Shown piece by piece: positions 48,901 to 58,196 of a DNA stretch of 64,000 nt; within the stretch, counting starts at the first letter, position 1; each line of letters begins with the position of its first letter. Location of the stretch: the NCBI RefSeq assembly GCF_963675165.1, contig NC_087378.1, forward strand, positions 2,527,525-2,591,524, given 5' to 3'. The notes under the pieces were generated by a model. The model was not told the origin of the DNA and searched no databases. It saw nothing but the letters and a program-made list of their open reading frames with translations. Position numbers and translations under genes: made by a program. The stretch comes from Halichondria panicea (Eukaryota; Porifera; Demospongiae; Suberitida; Halichondriidae).

Positions 48901-51900
48901 GCAGTTGGAAGAGGCGGAGCCTATCACTGGAGATCCAGACGCTGTCTCTGCACTGCTCAGCAGGCATAAGGTGCATGCATAAGCTAAACAATGTAGTCCT
49001 TGTAGGTTTGAAGGTGTGAACACCGTTTCCTACTTTGTATGCTTCTACTTGTATGCTTCTTCTCTGTATACTTTTGTGGTCTAATAAGAAGAAGTATAGT
49101 TTTATGGTAACTCGTATGAATTTATGTTGCTCAATGTCAATTAAAGCTTTTTTGATCCATAGATTAAATGTATACACTAGTGTACATATATGTGCCCATG
49201 ATTGTATGTGTGACTGTGCAACCCTACGCAGACTCTTCAGAAGCAGCTTGGCGCTCGTCTGGCCAGCAAGAATGCCGTTTCACGAGCTGGGAAGCTACTT
49301 ATAAAGACCAAGACCGGTGAGGACAAAGCAGTGCTCAAGAAGAAACTAGCAGACCTGGACAGAGAATGGGACAAGGCTTGCTCCGTCTCAGTTGACAGAC
49401 AAGACAAACTCGAGAATGCTTACCAAGAGTTAGCAGAGTTCAGGTATATTCATGTGTACATGCATACTCACTGTTTGCATGTCTTGGGGATGTTTCTACT
49501 CTATGGTTTTGCTCAATTTTTATGTACCCATTGTGGGCTTCCCCATGCAACATGTGACAAGGGTGCATGTTGTGTTACTGTGTATATTTCTTAAGACATG
49601 CATGCATGTGTGTATACATCACAGGAAATAGAGTAGAGATTCTCGTACATGTACTATACAGCACTGCATATTTTGTATGCATGTGTGACTTAGTCTTTTT
49701 ACCTTCGGCAGGTCCTACGTTGGCCCCCTTCGCTCGTGGACGTCCAAGGTGCTTCCCACTCTGGATGACTCTGAGCCAGTCCACGGTGACTTGCACACAG
49801 TAGACTCCCTCTTAGCAGCACACGAGGTGAGTGCATGTGGTGTATACACTATAGTTGTAGTTGAGTGTTGGTAATTGAATGGGAAATTCTTTTATGCATG
49901 TGCATGTACTGAAAACGTCAATTTTGTGACATAAATTATATATATATGTACATTAGCTAGGATAGTGAACATTATGTACATATACTACTGATACTGGTTG
50001 TGTTAGGCACTCTGACTGTATGTTTGTACTTGCCATAGTGGTGTTTATATCTATTAAGCTGTGCTTATACATACAACATCTCCCTGCAGGTCGTGCAACA
50101 AGATCTTGGAGCGTATCAAGAGAGCATGGACGAAGCCAATGCTATTGGAGGTCACCTCATTGCCGAGGTGTTGGACGAGCCCTCTGTTACACAGACAGAC
50201 CTCAGTGAACTAAACGAGGCCTGGGGCAACGTGTGTCAGCGCTCAGTGGCCAAACAGGGGAGACTGGAGGAGGCCTACAGAGCTGCCGAGGCTTTTGAGG
50301 ATGAGTACGAAAATCTGTTGAAATGGATCGATGACGAGGCTGCTCAGTTACAGGCACTACCTCCTCCTGATGATGACTCCACTACACTACAGCAGCAGAT
50401 AGATGAGCACAAAGTAGGTGCTCTGCATGTTTGTTTCAGAACATGAAAATTATGTGTATGCATGTTTAACGACAAAGTAGGGATGCAAATGTGTAAGGTG
50501 CCTTCTGTTGATCCACAGAGTCAGAGTGCACATGTATTGTATACCCTCTGATGTCAGGGTTGCATCCAGGATTTTTGTGTCAGAGGGAAATTGGGAATAG
50601 GAAATATTTAGGGGGGGGGGGTTCTGCTTGGTCTCCGCTACTTTCCGCTATATAGTCTCCGCTTGGTATCCACTGCATGGTCTCCTGAAAGAGTCCTCGA
50701 ACCATTGATTAAACAGGGGGGGGTTGTAGTTAAACATCACAACATTTTTATGATTTTCTGAAAGCTTATAAAGATACCTTTCAAATGGTGTTTAATATTT
50801 TGTCGGGATCATAATTTGTCATTTTTCGGCCTTGGGCCATGGTATACGGTCAAATTGGCAATTCTTTATGTCTCAAATAATTATGACACCATTTTAAAGC
50901 TACATGTATCAGAAAATCGTTAAATTGGAAGTGATGTTCAAAATATTTTCTCCCTTCCGCTAATCTCCGCTTGGTTTCCGTGGTCTTTTCTGGTCTCTCC
51001 ACTGGACACAAAGTCATCATAATTATAGTAGTATAATAATGAATTTGCCAGATCCTGGGGGGGGGAGAATTAACCCCCTCACAAATAAGCCATGCAGTGC
51101 ATGATTATGTACAGTCACTCTATCCTCTCTCTCTCTCTCTCCCTCCCATTCTCTCCCTCTCTCAGGAGCGGAGTCAGAATGTGACCTCAAGACAGCCAGA
51201 CTTTGACCAGGTGTTGGGAGACGGTCAGAACCTGCTGGCTGTGGCCCACCCCAAAGCTGTACCAATACTGCAGTCCAAGCTACAACGATTAGAGCGCAAG
51301 TGGATGGAGCTAAGGGGCCACATTGGTGAGTTATAAAATTGCATCTTAAGCTAATTTCAAGCAAGCAGTAATCGTTAGAATTTTTCACTTGTTATATATA
51401 GGCACAGATGGCTCTGTCGTAGACCCATTGAGCAGCTTTACAAACTTTGACCTTTGCACTCTGCACTATGTAGAACGTGCTTCTTATTAAGATTTTCGCT
51501 TAAATGTTTAGGTGCACGTAGTGAGGCATTGGCGTCAGCCCTACTGGATCTACATGGCTTGCAGGACATGTTGGACAAGCTGTGGGGGTGGGTGAGCGAG
51601 GCTGAGGCCACCATCAAAGAGACAGAACTGGTACCTATAGAAAACAATCTGGAGGCAGTCGAGCAACAACTCACAGATCACGAAGTATGTATGTATGTAT
51701 GTATGTACAGTGCAGCCCCTCAATAATGGAATAGCAACATTAATTTTAAAGGCTAGTATACATGCCCATCATTTACTGGTATAGGGTTTTCCACTTCAGA
51801 CATGGTATCATAAATTGCTTTAAACTTGAAGTCGCTTTCAACATAATAGAAAAGACTTTTTCTTGGGTACATGCTATATGTGCATATAATTACTTTGACA

Positions 51901-53863
51901 CTCCTATAACCACCTCTTGCAGGCCTTCCAGGAGGATATGGCAACTCAACAGCCCAACATGGATGCTCTGAACAAGGCAGCAAAGAAACGGAAGGCCTCT
52001 CATCCCAATGCCAACCCTGAGATGACCAAGAAAATCAGCAGCCTCTACAAGCGATGGCAGAAACTCTGGCTAAGGTCTTCCGAGAGGCACCGACAACTAC
52101 TCGAGGCTAAGACAAGACTGAATGATATAGCACTGGCTAGGTCGTTTGATTTCGACAAATGGAGAAAGCGGTTCAACACATGGGTGGACCAGCAGAAGCT
52201 TAGAGTAAGCGACCTGTTTCATCGGTTTGACAGCAACCATGATGGCATGCTTACCAGAGAAGAGTTCAAAAAGGCATTGAAAGCATCAGGTGAGTACAGT
52301 GTGCAGGTTTGTGTATTTTACTGTATCACACTCATTCGGCTAATAGTGCTCAATACATGTCAATCTGTTACAGTGACTTATTTCACAATGTGGAAATTGC
52401 AATTTAGTACTAATGGTCTCATGTATTTCGCCCTGTGTTTAGGTCTGGCAATGACCCAAATAGAGTTGGAGAAGATTGCTGACTCCTTCGACAAGGGCCG
52501 CAGTGGTATGATTGACCTGAGTGCCATCCTGGGTGTGCTTAAAGGACGAACACAGCGACGACCACGCCCACTCTCACAGGAGACCTTGACAGACGATGCC
52601 AAAATTGAAAATGAGGTAATTAAAGCTATAATTCTATATTCACTGTGATATCCTGCGTGTGCAGCACTGGTAAGAGTTCCTCTTAAATGTGTGCCCTACC
52701 CTTTGCAGATTATGCGCCAGGTTTCTAAGTGCACATGCACCAAGAAGTTCTTAGTGACGCGAGTGTCCGAGGGGAAATACAGGGTGAGTCACACTTACAT
52801 GTATGTTGGTAGGACTAATTTACCTAATTTTAAATGATCCATTCTCGTGACACGAGTTTGTATGCTTTTTGCTCAGTTTGGAAACACTCAGAAGCTTCAA
52901 CTGGTTCGTATCCTACGCAGTACAGTCATGGTGCGAGTTGGCGGAGGGTGGCAGCCACTAGAAGAGTTTTTACTCAAATATGATCCTTGCAGAAGTAGGT
53001 TCTGTTAGCTTAAAATGCATGATTATATAGACCTTTTCAAAACAAATACATGTATGCATGTAATTTCTATATATAACTGGTATGATTTTAATGTGGGGGC
53101 TGTTCTTGTGCGAGTGTGTACAAACTTTAATTGCTGCAGTACATGTATCTCAGATTCTTTTTCTTTTTGAACAGCCACGGGACGTACCAATGACAGTCTA
53201 CGTGGCTTGCTGACTGCCGCACCCGGACTAGCTACAACTGGATTTAGGACCAAACAGAGCTCACAGCTAGCAACTAAGAACGAGGCCTTGAGACAAGGTG
53301 CTGCAGACAAAGGTTCCACTCACACTTATCCTCATGGACGCCAAGAAACAACCATCGCCACCAAGAAGACTGCGAGGTCGTCACATAGTAGGGATACAAC
53401 TCCAACTCGTGAAACCAAATCGAAACAAGCTGTATCTGGACGAAGCACACCTCTGGGACGATCTCTGGGCGTTGGTGATGCTCTTTCAAGCAAGTGTACC
53501 ACAGCTACCAAAGTCCAGTCTTCTCAACCGCGACCAACCACACCTAGCTCTGAAAAAAAAGTGGTTCGTTCCACCACACCCAGCTCTGAAAAAAAAGTGG
53601 TTCGTTCCACCACACCCAGCTCTTCAAGAACTACTTCAATCCGCCCAACCACACCAAGTTCTACTCGGCCCACCTCTGTCAAGACGTCACCTCGGCGTGC
53701 CTCCTCTACATTGACATCAACAGCTGCGTCAAAGAAAACCTCACCCTCACCCAAACACATCCGACCAACGACACCTACTAGCACAAGCGGGAGAAGTGTG
53801 GGTGCACAGAAAGGGAGTCGAATACCCACACCCAAGAGTAAACTACCAACAAAGACTTCTTGA
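21979..53863 (+). CDS. Spectraplakin (MACF1/dystonin/short-stop family)
   Basis: A 58-exon gene whose exon lengths sum to 12,102 bases, an intact frame of 4033 aa. Domain order: tandem calponin-homology actin-binding domain (1-262), a rod of spectrin-type three-helix repeats (about 263-3600; roughly thirty by length), EF hand (about 3650-3715), GAS2 microtubule-binding domain (about 3735-3805), Ser/Thr/Pro/Lys-rich tail with an SxIP motif. Spectraplakins are giant crosslinkers of actin and microtubules. The start [16 protein letters not shown] splices in phase into the first CH exon. No plakin-repeat domain was found, and no SH3-bearing plakin region was recognised, so this is the rod-type form. 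Introns host a nested gene and several transposon relics. One intron uses a GC donor. It is not beta-spectrin, because it ends in EF hand plus GAS2 rather than a PH domain. Confidence 0.95.
22340..22450. repeat. Imperfect tandem duplication, C-rich, spectraplakin intron 1
   Basis: Two units share GGACAGGGTGRCCAG followed by a C tract, then ATA(G/A)GTGTTCCCTA. Length is about 55-60 bases each. There is no coding potential. Confidence 0.6.
24371..24515 (+). repeat. G-rich minisatellite starting at a splice donor
   Basis: About three units of a roughly 50-base repeat containing GGGTAACAGGGTGACA and runs of GAGGGAGGGGGG begin at the exon 5 donor of the spectraplakin. Multiple G3+ runs could form G-quadruplexes in the pre-mRNA. 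Confidence 0.75.
25149..25231 (+). repeat. Tandem duplication just upstream of spectraplakin exon 7
   Basis: Units 25149-25189 and 25190-25231 share AAGTATGCACCCAGTCTGTG and differ by a TG insertion. The duplication lies 18 bases from the acceptor and overlaps the likely branch-point zone. Confidence 0.75.
25249..34221 (+). CDS. Spectraplakin exons 7-24: N-terminal half of the rod
   Basis: Exons: 25249-25518, 25750-26072, 26242-26428, 26660-26796, 27120-27363, 27649-27780, 28052-28249, 28585-28914, 29153-29301, 29767-29929, 30208-30363, 30572-30826, 31361-31523, 31727-31935, 32936-33144, 33409-33538, 33685-33831, 34048-34221. Residues about 263-1454 are helical, rich in Leu/Glu/Lys, with the Trp-anchored heptad pattern of spectrin repeats (for example [20 protein letters not shown]). 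This is where vertebrate spectraplakins place the plakin domain, itself made of spectrin repeats. I could not identify an inserted SH3 fold. Confidence 0.88.
32346..32468. mobile_element. 123-base MITE with perfect 28-base inverted repeats
   Basis: The left arm 32346-32373 begins GCAGAGGAGGTACGACATCC and is the exact reverse complement of 32441-32468. AGGGTTT flanks both sides (32339-32345 and 32469-32475) as a target-site duplication. The ends and 7-8-base duplication suggest a hAT-type non-autonomous element. It lies in spectraplakin intron 20. Confidence 0.85.
32560..32752. mobile_element. MITE-like element, CCGTATAGC family, copy 2
   Basis: It ends GAAAATAACCCGCTATACGG, complementary to the family's left end, and shares the internal TTGCACTGCAGGTAAAGGTA with copy 1. 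The left end is decayed. Confidence 0.65.
34487..35002. mobile_element. 516-base element with 31-base inverted repeats
   Basis: The left end 34487-34517 begins CCATAGATAGAGTAGAGAGG, and 34972-35002 is its exact reverse complement. TTGCA directly flanks both ends (34482-34486, 35003-35007), a 5-base target duplication. No transposase frame is visible, so it is non-autonomous. The right end is only about 50 bases from the acceptor of spectraplakin exon 25. Confidence 0.85.
35053..44513 (+). CDS. Spectraplakin exons 25-43: central rod
   Basis: Exons: 35053-35196, 35502-35675, 35911-36159, 36223-36564, 36743-37135, 37470-37802, 37962-38291, 38450-38776, 38967-39371, 39672-39887, 40084-40197, 40562-40711, 40951-41127, 41368-41473, 41632-41773, 41913-42015, 42130-42456, 43661-43987, 44386-44513. 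Several exons are 109-111 codons with phase-0 borders, about one spectrin repeat each. Typical repeat segments are [20 protein letters not shown] and [19 protein letters not shown]. The intron 42457-43660 holds the RecQ-bearing element. Confidence 0.9.
42727..43523. mobile_element. TIR element carrying a decayed RecQ-like helicase
   Basis: The left end begins TAGCCTCGACCCCAGGCCGA; the right end in reverse begins TAGCCTTGGTCCCAGGCCGA. About 35-50 bases further in, both arms share TAGTATTGATTGTAT-like and GGGCGTGG segments. The arms are thus roughly 90-base imperfect inverted repeats around a helicase fragment. ATGTACATG occurs on both flanks (42718-42726 and 43525-43533) and may be a target duplication, but that motif is common here. 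Confidence 0.65.
42845..43273 (-). pseudogene. RecQ-like DNA helicase fragment, frameshifted
   Basis: Minus-strand conceptual pieces in order: a segment with [20 protein letters not shown] followed by YGKS (Walker A); then, in another frame, [25 protein letters not shown] sequence (motif Ia region) ending [11 protein letters not shown]; then, in a third frame, [16 protein letters not shown]. These are consecutive parts of the RecQ helicase core split by frame changes. The DEAH box and the whole second helicase lobe are missing, so no activity is possible. It lies inside the inverted-repeat element, antisense to the spectraplakin. Confidence 0.8.
44584..44804. mobile_element. Candidate 221-base MITE
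   Basis: It starts CAGGGTGTCA and ends TGACACCCTG, a 10-base perfect inverted repeat. The flanking 8-mers CTTAATTA and CTCATATA match at five positions and could be a decayed hAT-type duplication. It lies just after spectraplakin exon 43. Confidence 0.45.
45169..46105 (+). CDS. Secreted short-chain-collagen-C4-like protein, nested in a spectraplakin intron
   Basis: Two exons, 45169-45490 and 45561-46105, give 288 aa. The N-terminus [16 protein letters not shown] is a clear signal peptide. Exon 1 adds about 90 residues of acidic and helical propeptide-like sequence without Gly-X-Y triplets. Exon 2 encodes a Cys-rich domain starting [15 protein letters not shown], with [23 protein letters not shown] and CAVCYDS. 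This matches the pattern of the C-terminal non-collagenous domain of sponge short-chain collagen C4 and its relatives in marine invertebrates. About ten cysteines suggest disulfide bonding outside the cell. It lies wholly inside spectraplakin intron 43 (44514-47075) on the same strand, so it needs its own promoter and poly(A) site. Function is unknown; a matrix or lectin-like role is a guess. Confidence 0.85.
47076..51684 (+). CDS. Spectraplakin exons 44-53: C-terminal rod
   Basis: Exons: 47076-47268, 47447-47617, 47820-47975, 48283-48410, 48772-48970, 49232-49443, 49712-49826, 50090-50413, 51166-51325, 51512-51684. Exon 46 (47820-47975) ends HK and is followed by GCAAGG, a GC-AG intron; reading on would hit a stop after about 17 residues. 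Repeat signatures include [19 protein letters not shown] and [19 protein letters not shown]. Confidence 0.9.
50548..51070. repeat. Low-complexity and repeat-like intron segment
   Basis: This intron stretch between spectraplakin exons 51 and 52 contains a G12 run near 50611, repeated TCTCCGCTTGGT units (50628-50690, and again near 50965) and a further G run near 51058. The reappearance of the same words at both ends suggests a decayed repeat. No coding potential. Confidence 0.4.
51923..52615 (+). CDS. Spectraplakin exons 54-55: last rod repeat and EF hands
   Basis: Exons 51923-52289 and 52443-52615. The first EF loop, [12 protein letters not shown] (residues about 3663-3674), is canonical for calcium binding. 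The second, [12 protein letters not shown], lacks the Glu normally at position 12, so it is probably calcium-independent. This pair sits directly before GAS2, as in MACF1 and Short stop. Confidence 0.93.
52709..52994 (+). CDS. Spectraplakin exons 56-57: GAS2 domain
   Basis: Exons 52709-52783 and 52877-52994. The sequence [19 protein letters not shown], then [20 protein letters not shown] and [11 protein letters not shown], is nearly identical in pattern to the GAS2-related microtubule-binding domain of vertebrate MACF1 and dystonin. The stretch [14 protein letters not shown] is the most conserved part of this family. Confidence 0.96.
53175..53863 (+). CDS. Spectraplakin exon 58: basic tail with SxIP motif
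   Basis: The final exon encodes 228 residues rich in Ser, Thr, Pro, Lys and Arg. It includes a perfect tandem duplication of a 13-residue unit ([12 protein letters not shown] plus one). Near the C-terminus is [15 protein letters not shown] in a basic Ser/Pro context is the EB1-binding SxIP motif of microtubule plus-end trackers, as in MACF1. The many SP/TP sites resemble the GSK3-regulated tail of that family. The stop is TGA at 53861-53863. Confidence 0.92.
53537..53614 (+). repeat. 39-base tandem repeat inside spectraplakin coding sequence
   Basis: Two almost identical 39-base units, each with an A8 run followed by GTGGTTCGTTCCACCACACC, encode the repeated [12 protein letters not shown] unit. 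The A8 runs are slippage-prone in coding sequence. Confidence 0.85.
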
Positions 53864-54154
53864 TTATAACTAGTGGCATGCGTACGTGCATGCATGTATT
53901 TGCATAAGGCAGCTCAAAATATAGAAAGTGAGTATTCAAGGTTTAGCTATATCCTCTACATGTATAATAATTATGTAGATTAATTTTTATGCACAAGGCA
54001 GGTACGTATTCTATTAGCAGTCCAGTCAAATTTGTAGATATATAATTGTTTATCCTCACACAATCGCTTTAATTTTTGATTGTGTCACACTCTTTTTATT
54101 TGGCTAGCATCAAATGGCTATATAACTTATATAGTTACTATGTTCATCCCCATT

Positions 54155-54340
54155 ATAAACAAATTCTTTTTATAAACAAAATTTCATCAAATGGCTAAAT
54201 GTTATCACATCTGCTGAATTCTGACGTAAGCTGTTTTCTGTAAATAACAGTTGATGACGAGCCATAATAGGGCAGACAAGAACAAGACGCAGATTTAGCT
54301 CGACCTCCTGTGTAATGGTCATAGGATCCTCTGAACGTAT
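54155..54340 (-). pseudogene. Decayed duplicate of the last EIF3H exon
   Basis: The first 40 bases (for example TATAAACAAAATTTCATCAAATG) nearly match the 3' end of EIF3H at 55072-55112. The minus-strand reading ITQEVELNLRLV parallels ITKEAIEQELNLRPV of the true exon, but the remainder has diverged and lost the C-terminus. It is a direct repeat about 915 bases downstream of the real exon and has no companion exons. Confidence 0.65.
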
Positions 54341-54725
54341 GTAACAGTACATGCATGACTATATACATGATAATTATGTAGATTTTGGCTTATAATAATT
54401 GTCTGTTGGAATCTATATAATTATACAGGTGCCTATAGCTACTAGCTATATATTAGGTATGCAACGGAATAATAGCCTATACACTGTGTAGCAAACAGCC
54501 TTATTCTCTAGATCGACTGCAATTATACCCAGCTAAAGCATGCAGAACAGGGAAGATCTATACACTTAACGCTATACACACATACCTAAAGATGGCCCCT
54601 TAATCACACGTACACAACAACACAAGTTAAGGGTGATAGCTTTAAAATACCCACAGTTCTAAGAATGTGGATACAAAATAAACAAACAGCGATTATCAAT
54701 GCCTTTAGATGGATGAACCTTCCTA

Positions 54726-54857
54726 ACCGTAGAAGGTAATTTTTGTGGGTAAAAATTCGTGACATCATTTTCTGCACTATCGCATTCCGGTAAGTGTTTT
54801 TGTGGGGAAAATTTTCACAAAGGTCAGCTTGCCCACGAAAATTACCTGCTATACGTA
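54726..54857. mobile_element. MITE-like element, CCGTATAGC family, copy 3
   Basis: Starts ACCGTAGAAGGTAATTTTTG and ends CACGAAAATTACCTGCTATACG. Shorter than copy 1, with the internal segment diverged. Confidence 0.55.
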
Positions 54858-55126
54858 GCATATAGCCACATGCAGTTCCTGCACTACGGTCCACTTATAT
54901 TTTATGTCGTAAACATTGGACCATGTATGTCATGGAATCGCATTTGTATTAAATTGGCCTGTGTGACAGATTGACATAAGGATTTCTAGCTCCCGCTTTC
55001 TTGTTTCCTATATAGGTGCGTCCCTACGCCAATTTCACATTGCAAATGTGTTAATGTTACTGAATGTGATTATAACAAATTCTTTTATAAACAAAATGTC
55101 ATCAAATGGCTACATTTTTATCTCAT

Positions 55127-57993
55127 CTACTGTTGAAGTCCTTCAGTAAGATATAGTTTTCCGAAGCTATTTCCTGCAATCTCAGTGACCTGCTGACACC
55201 TTAGCTCCACCTGCTCCCCCGCCAGTAAGGCATCCAGACGAGGGGGAGGGTTCACCGGACGCAGGTTCAGCTCTTGCTCAATGGCCTCCTTTGTTATGGG
55301 AAGAAGAGGCTCATTCTGTTGGGCACGGCGGGCATTCTCCTCTTTCTATGGGTGTGTGCATGGGGGGAACACAAAAAGTGAACAAACGAGAAGCTTAAAC
55401 AAAAAGTAGGAGCCTACAAAATAATGCATGCATGCAGGCCTTTGTCTCTAAACAGGACACTTCTATGCATGCAGTTAAACCTGTATATAACAGACACCAT
55501 TGGGAAACAATTAAGGTTGTGTCATTACACAGAGAGGTGTTCGTAGTTGAGAGGTTGTTCTTCTACATGTATGTTTTGTGAGCCAATTCCTGCTTATATA
55601 TAGCGAACCTTAGGACTGTGCTAAATGCTTCTTCAGGTCTTTCAAGCTTTGAAAAAACTGCAGAGATAAGCTAGAGAAAATGCATATCTCGGCAAAAAAA
55701 AAAGCTGGTCATTATACTCAATAGCAAGGTGGCCGTTCTTCAGGGGTTGTCTATATGGTAGGTACACATGGCTGCAATCTGGACCTTAGCTTAAGCGGGG
55801 TTCCACCGTATACAACATTGTATGCTTTAACTTGCTTCTGCAGTGCTTACTTTAAGTATGAGGTTTCAGGCCACACACCATTATAAGAATCAAGAAAGAG
55901 CTCTCAATCTGTCAAATCTTACTATGTCTGGACCTGGTAAGGATTATCATGTATGTACATGCACAATGACAGTGATATGCCGGTAACATTACATTTAAAA
56001 CACACTCACCCTCTTAGCGAAGGCGGCCAACCTGGACTGTGCTTGTTTGGCAAGAGCCTTTTCATAACCAATCAACCGGTAGTTGTCCTGTTGCAGGGTC
56101 TCCACACTCTCCATTAGTAACTGCATGTTCTTCTTAAGCAGCTGGCTACAAAATAGAAGTAAAATAATTATGTAACCAACACCTGATTTAATACACACAG
56201 GCATGACTAGCTATAGTCACAAAACCACACCAACTTGAAACAATCCAATGATTATGATCATGTAATGCGTTTTATCTAACAAGATACCATAATAGCGGGT
56301 CATTTAGGTGGGGTAAAATATTCGTTATTTTCATGGGCAAGCTGCCCTCCATGAAATTTTAACGTAGGTGTGGCTTACCAGAACGTAGGAATGCAGTACA
56401 GCCACGAGACTACGAAATTTTTACTCACAAAAACCACCGTTTTTCAAGTTGAACTAATTTTTTACCCACGAAAATTACCCGCTATACGGTAGCTCAACAT
56501 GTGCACAACTTTACTACATGCACAACTGAGACAGGGTAATAATTCATAGGCTACTGAATAGGCAGCATAATTATACAACTGTAGTTTACGATTAAAACTC
56601 ATATGTAGCCCTATACCTGGACGATAGTCCGAGGAAGTCCATTTTCTTTGGCTGTGTATCTCTGGTGTCCAGCTCACAGAGGAGGGCGTTCATGAGTCGA
56701 GAGTTTCTTATGGTCACTGGCAGCTCTTTCAACATGTCCTTGTGATCTAGCCCAGCCTTCTGTACACTGAGAAACAAAGAAGTACAATAACATAACAGCT
56801 TATAGTCTCTTGAATTACCAGGAATTAGTATGTTTGCACAAGAAATGAAATTCCTACAGAAAGTAATGAACTGTTTTGATGAGAACATTTCCACTTACCT
56901 CTCGGGGCTGAAGGAGTCCCCTCTGGACACCATTTCCACTATAGTGTCAGTAAGTCTGAACGCCTTCAAGCTGAGCACACCATTGGCCGTCCTTAGAGGG
57001 TCTACACACACAAAATCCTGTCACAAACTATTGAAATGTGCTTGTCTATGCTAGGAGCAGAACTATAACGCTCTAAGATTCATCTTAGCACACGACCAAT
57101 CAAGAAAAGAAGACCTTCTGAAATCCAGCTATATATCAAAAAAGTAGTTAATTAGAGGCACATTCTATTAATAGCATATTGCCAATGGGATGGGACTTAA
57201 GGCGATAAACTTAAGTACCATTCTAGATAAAGAATTCACACCCGGATGGCTCACCATAAATGAGAACAATGGACTCTTCGATAGTCTGTTGGTATCGCAC
57301 GTGGCTCTCCAAGAACTCCTTGTTGATGTGGGAGTTGAGGTACGTGGACTGATACCAGCCGACCTGGTGGTAGTCAACGTTGATGGACCGAAGCTTCTTC
57401 AAAATGTTCACCTGGTACTTGGCTGTGTTTATGTGTGGTGGGAGGTGGGGTGTTAGGGATGCAAGCAAGCCCAGTATGTACAAGATTAGAGATTGGTCTA
57501 CATGATAACACTCACTTGTGCTTAACTGGCATGTTTTGTGTATAATAATACGGAAACCATTACCCCAAACATGACAGTCAACAACCATTCCTACCACCAC
57601 ACCCATACATTCATCTTTGCTACAGGTATAAACCCACAATGCCTTTCCGTGTACTTACTCTCCTCTTCTTGGTCGTCCAATTCCTTGGGCAGGGGGAAAC
57701 AGTTGGTGATCTCGAGAGTGGTCCCTACCACCAAGCCCACCAGGAACCCAGTCACGAGTTCAGAGCTGCTACCCTCTTCCTGACAGTGCTTGATCACCTT
57801 CAATGCAACCTGTGGTGAGCAAGCAGGTCATAGTGTCTCATTCCGGCGGGGTACAGTGCCCGTAATTCCCTCTAAATTGCACAAGTGATGTTTACACTTC
57901 ATAATTATTCCTAACTCTGATTAGAGTTACCAATCCATCAACTTGAACATTCTCAATCTCTTTAATAGCTCCTTTTTTACTGCTACCAGCCAT
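55127..57993 (-). CDS. EIF3H: Eukaryotic translation initiation factor 3 subunit H
   Basis: Seven exons: 57931-57993, 57659-57809, 57255-57422, 56899-57001, 56617-56766, 56010-56145, 55127-55345. The frame is intact at 329 aa (human 352). The MPN domain spans about residues 15-190. Signature stretches are NVQVDGLVALKVIKHCQEEG, TLEITNCFPLP, HQVGWYQST and QQTIEESIVLIYDPLRTANG. No JAMM metal-binding motif is present, as is normal for eIF3h. The C-terminal part is helical, through which the subunit joins the eIF3 complex that loads mRNA on the 40S ribosome. The start MAGSSKKGAIKEIENVQVDG is a good first ATG. It is head-to-head with the Death-patatin gene at 203 bases, and its last exon has a decayed copy downstream. 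Confidence 0.95.
56284..56492. mobile_element. MITE-like element, CCGTATAGC family, copy 4
   Basis: Begins ATACCATAATAGCGGGTCAT and ends CACGAAAATTACCCGCTATACGG truncated here to its core CCCGCTATACGG. About 209 bases, inside the intron between EIF3H exons 5 and 6. Confidence 0.6.
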
Positions 57994-58196
57994 GCCGCGC
58001 CGCTGCTCTCTTGTCTAGTCTTGATCTTCCTGATCCTACACGTACGTACACCACGTGGTTAGATTAATTTAGTGAACTCTAAACCCAATATTTACAGCAA
58101 ACTCAGCACTCGACTCTAACTCAGGAAAAGCTAGACATTATACTTTGCTGACTATGCTATTGTAAATCTGGAGGATTCATAGCTATACAAATCACA
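57994..58196. promoter_or_regulatory. Putative bidirectional promoter, EIF3H / Death-patatin gene
   Basis: Only 203 bases separate the two divergent start codons, so both promoters overlap here. No TATA box was recognised near either start. Confidence 0.4.

Larger units (their letters stand above)
53864..55126. other. Convergent intergenic region, spectraplakin / EIF3H
   Basis: It holds the two 3' UTRs, the decayed EIF3H exon copy (54155-54340) and a CCGTATAGC-family repeat (54726-54857). An AATAAA at about 54676-54681 could serve the spectraplakin transcript, but that is uncertain. No complete gene is seen. Confidence 0.5.

Noticed and set aside
21979..53863. Beta-spectrin or beta-heavy spectrin as the identity of the large plus-strand gene
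   Set aside because: CH domains and spectrin repeats fit, but the EF hand, GAS2 domain and SxIP tail are specific to spectraplakins and there is no PH domain.
53524..53895. Minus-strand 123-aa open frame
   Set aside because: Antisense of the repetitive spectraplakin tail; its repeats mirror the coding repeat.
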